A stretch of DNA of 64,000 nt from CAWEYO01 sp963813315. GTDB taxonomy: Bacteria > Pseudomonadota > Alphaproteobacteria > Rhizobiales > Rhizobiaceae. The position numbers and the translations under genes are program-made. Positions 62,303 through 64,000 of the stretch are shown in pieces (the first letter of the stretch is position 1; each line of letters begins with the position of its first letter). Below the pieces are notes generated by a model. It saw only the letters and a list, made by a program, of their open reading frames with translations. It was not told where the DNA came from and did no database searches. Location: assembly GCA_963813315.1 (NCBI GenBank), contig CAWEYO010000021.1, positions 1 through 64,000 of the forward strand, given 5' to 3'.

Positions 62303-63508
62303 ATGGCTTGGAAATGGCCGTGGCCGAATAGCCGCGAAACATTGGGCGTGCGCCCAGAGCGAAAGAGTGCCGGCTCGGGTTTTGTCGCGATCCATGCGCA
62401 AGGTGAAGCGCGCTGGACGCGGCGCGATTATGCCGCGCTCGCGCGTGAAGGCTACATGCGCAATCCGATCGCGCACCGGTCAGTCCGCCTGATCGCCGAG
62501 GCGGCGTCGGCAGTTCCATGGCTGCTCTATGCCGGAGCGACCGAGTATGATGCGCACCCCGCGCTCGATCTGCTCGCCCGGCCCAACCAGCGGCAGGCGG
62601 GCGGGACGTTCCTGGAGGCTCTCTACAGCCATCTGCTGCTGGCCGGGAACGCCTATGTCGAGTTGGTCGCCCCCTCGGCAAGTTCAGGATTGGGCTCTTC
62701 GACCGCATCGGGACCGCGAGAACTCCATCTTCTGAGGCCGGACCGCGTTACCGTGCTGACCGACGCGGGCGGCTGGCCGACGGCACTGGAATATCGTGAA
62801 GGGAGCATGCGGCGAACGATCGGTCTCAGCGCCGCCGGTGAGGGCAGGGCACTGCATCTATCGCTCTTTCACCCGCTCGACGACCACTATGGATTCCCGC
62901 CGCTGGAGGCCGCGCTCATGGCGCTCGACACGCACAACGCGGCCGGACATTGGAACAAAGCGCTGCTCGACAATTCCGCACGGCCCTCGGGTGCGTTGGT
63001 CTATGCCCCGAAGGAAGGCGGCAATTTGACGGACGAGCAGTTCGACCGGCTGAAAGCGGAGCTGGAGGAGGGCTATTCAGGTGTGAGGCGGGCAGGCAGG
63101 CCACTGCTGCTGGAAGGCGGTCTCGACTGGAAAGCGATGAGCCTGACGCCAAAGGACATGGATTTCATCGAGGCCAAGAACTCCGCCAGCAGGGACATCG
63201 CACTGGCTTTCGGCGTTCCGCCGATGCTGCTCGGCATTCCAGGCGACAACACCTATGCGAATTACCAGGAGGCGAACCGCGCCTTCTACCGGCTGACCAT
63301 TCTGCCGTTGATCGCGCGGACGGCGAAGGAACTCTCCGCCTGGCTCGGTCCCGTTTTCGGCGAGGACCTGCGGATATGGTTCGACGCGGACCAGATCGAA
63401 GGATTGTCGGGCGAACGCGATGCGCTCTGGGCGCGCGTCGGTGCGGCATCCTTCCTGAGCGACGACGAGAAGCGCGAAGCGGTGGGTTATCGCGGGACGG
63501 GGAAGTGA
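62303..63508 (+). CDS. Portal protein (GTA g3 / HK97 type)
   Basis: A 401-residue HK97-type portal protein: NPIAHRSVRLIAEAASAVPW, LLAGNAYVELVA, LLRPDRVTVLTD, FHPLDDHYGFPPLEAALMAL, GVPPMLLGIPGDNTYANYQE. It should form the dodecameric ring through which DNA enters the head. Full length and intact. ATG 62303 sits 57 bases beyond the HigA operator. Its stop codon lies inside the first unit of the heptamer repeat hairpin. Confidence 0.92.
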   Translation: MAWKWPWPNSRETLGVRPERKSAGSGFVAIHAQGEARWTRRDYAALAREGYMRNPIAHRSVRLIAEAASAVPWLLYAGATEYDAHPALDLLARPNQRQAGGTFLEALYSHLLLAGNAYVELVAPSASSGLGSSTASGPRELHLLRPDRVTVLTDAGGWPTALEYREGSMRRTIGLSAAGEGRALHLSLFHPLDDHYGFPPLEAALMALDTHNAAGHWNKALLDNSARPSGALVYAPKEGGNLTDEQFDRLKAELEEGYSGVRRAGRPLLLEGGLDWKAMSLTPKDMDFIEAKNSASRDIALAFGVPPMLLGIPGDNTYANYQEANRAFYRLTILPLIARTAKELSAWLGPVFGEDLRIWFDADQIEGLSGERDALWARVGAASFLSDDEKREAVGYRGTGK

Positions 63509-63653
63509 GTGGTGAATAGTGAGTAGTGAGTAGTGAGTAGTGAGTAGTTAGTCCACTGTAATATAAAATATATTGGAAAATATATATATATAGTTAAGCT
63601 GTCACTACTCACTACTCACTACTCACTACTCACTACTCACTACCATTCACCAC
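63505..63653. repeat. Large hairpin of heptamer repeats
   Basis: The left arm (63505-63549) is a run of the heptamer AGTAGTG/GTGAGTA preceded by GTGGTGAATA. The right arm (63601-63653) is the inverse, CACTACTCACTACTCACTAC and further units, ending ACCATTCACCAC. Between lies a 51-base A/T-rich core with ATAATATAAAATATATTGG and TATATATATATAG. The arms could pair over about 40 bp. Confidence 0.93.
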
Positions 63654-63671
63654 TTCAGAATCGGAACAGCG

Positions 63672-64000
63672 ATGAACAACGTGAGCGACGCTGCCTGGTT
63701 GTGGGCGGCGAAGAGCGCTGGCGCGGTCGCGGGGTCCGCCGTGTCGCTTGCCTACATGCTGCCGCGCGGGCGGCGCGAGGCGGCTCTCCGCTTTGCCGTC
63801 GGCGTCGTCTGCGGATTGGTATTCGGCGGAACGGCGGGACTGAAGATCGCCGACGAACTCGAAATCTCCAACGCGATCGGTACTTACGAGTTGCTGCTGA
63901 TGGGGTCGGCTGCGGCCAGCCTCAGCGCATGGTGGGCACTCGGCTTCCTCATGCGCGCGTTCGAACATGGCGGACAGGCACGACTTCCGGGTTTTCTAGA
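63672..64000 (+). CDS. GTA g3.5-like membrane protein, partial at window end
   Basis: The first 109 codons of a small protein with two or three hydrophobic helices (AGAVAGSAVSLAYMLPRGRR, AVGVVCGLVFGGTAGLKIAD, LLLMGSAAASLSAWWALGFL). No stop is reached before base 64000. Size, helices and position just after the portal gene match the short DUF6107-type protein between portal and protease in GTA clusters. Prohead protease and capsid genes are expected beyond the window. Confidence 0.75.
   Translation, partial: MNNVSDAAWLWAAKSAGAVAGSAVSLAYMLPRGRREAALRFAVGVVCGLVFGGTAGLKIADELEISNAIGTYELLLMGSAAASLSAWWALGFLMRAFEHGGQARLPGFL

Noticed and set aside
63505..63653. CRISPR array
   Set aside because: The units are 7 bp without spacers, in two opposite arms; no cas genes are near.

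Overview
The window reads as GC-rich chromosomal DNA of a Hyphomicrobiales (Rhizobiales) alphaproteobacterium, most likely a Mesorhizobium-like member of the Phyllobacteriaceae. This is inferred from gene content only: a MucR/Ros regulator, a seven-gene Mrp/Pha cation antiporter operon, a betI-betC-betA-betB choline locus, a heterodimeric methylmalonyl-CoA mutase, DUF6456/DUF5330/DUF1491/DUF2336 proteins typical of the order, a gene-transfer-agent-like cluster, and rhizobial palindromic repeats in many gaps.

Layout. 0-8 kb: envelope genes (small membrane protein, two tandem LssY_C lipoprotein loci, an MscS-type channel, a carbonic-anhydrase-like fragment, a DUF2254 protein); most of these frames are broken. 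8.3-9.5 kb: complete IS30-family element with a 3-bp target duplication. 9.9-13.9 kb: integrative island ending at a tRNA-Pro(CGG) gene, with tyrosine integrase, excisionase-like protein, orphan DnaA-domain protein, several small or frameshifted cargo genes, and a 14-bp near-palindrome repeated before four genes. 14.5-16.8 kb: GDP-mannose/AGE fusion enzyme. 17.2-21.3 kb: choline-to-betaine locus in decay (betC reduced to its two ends, betA with a stop and a frameshift; betB and betI intact). 21.4-29.6 kb: thiolase, SDR, L-asparaginase, GreA-type factor, Doc toxin-antitoxin, methylmalonyl-CoA mutase. 29.7-40.7 kb: DUF853 ATPase, glycosyltransferase, L,D-transpeptidase, HAD, aminotransferase, SodB, two cytochromes c, oligopeptidase B (frameshifted), MsrB. 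40.8-46.7 kb: complete mrpABCDEFG. 47-54.6 kb: MucR, an orphan DnaA-domain gene preceded by a LexA-type box, DUF6456, SufE, histidine kinase, peptidoglycan-binding protein, DUF1491. 54.8-59.6 kb: DUF2336, DUF1254/DUF1214 pair, PBP1A. 59.8-64.0 kb: start of a GTA/prophage packaging cluster (small terminase, large terminase, portal, g3.5-like) interrupted by an antisense HigBA toxin-antitoxin cassette and by a large heptamer-repeat hairpin; it runs off the window end.

Three themes stand out. First, an unusual number of interrupted frames between 1 and 40 kb (at least ten lesions) and none seen after 40 kb; several lie in short homopolymers, so sequencing error must be separated from real decay. 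Second, several families of short mobile or palindromic repeats sit mainly between convergent genes, and one of them supplies the stop codons of two genes. Third, the head of the packaging cluster carries two insertions (HigBA and the hairpin) that the usual g1-g2-g3-g3.5 order does not explain.
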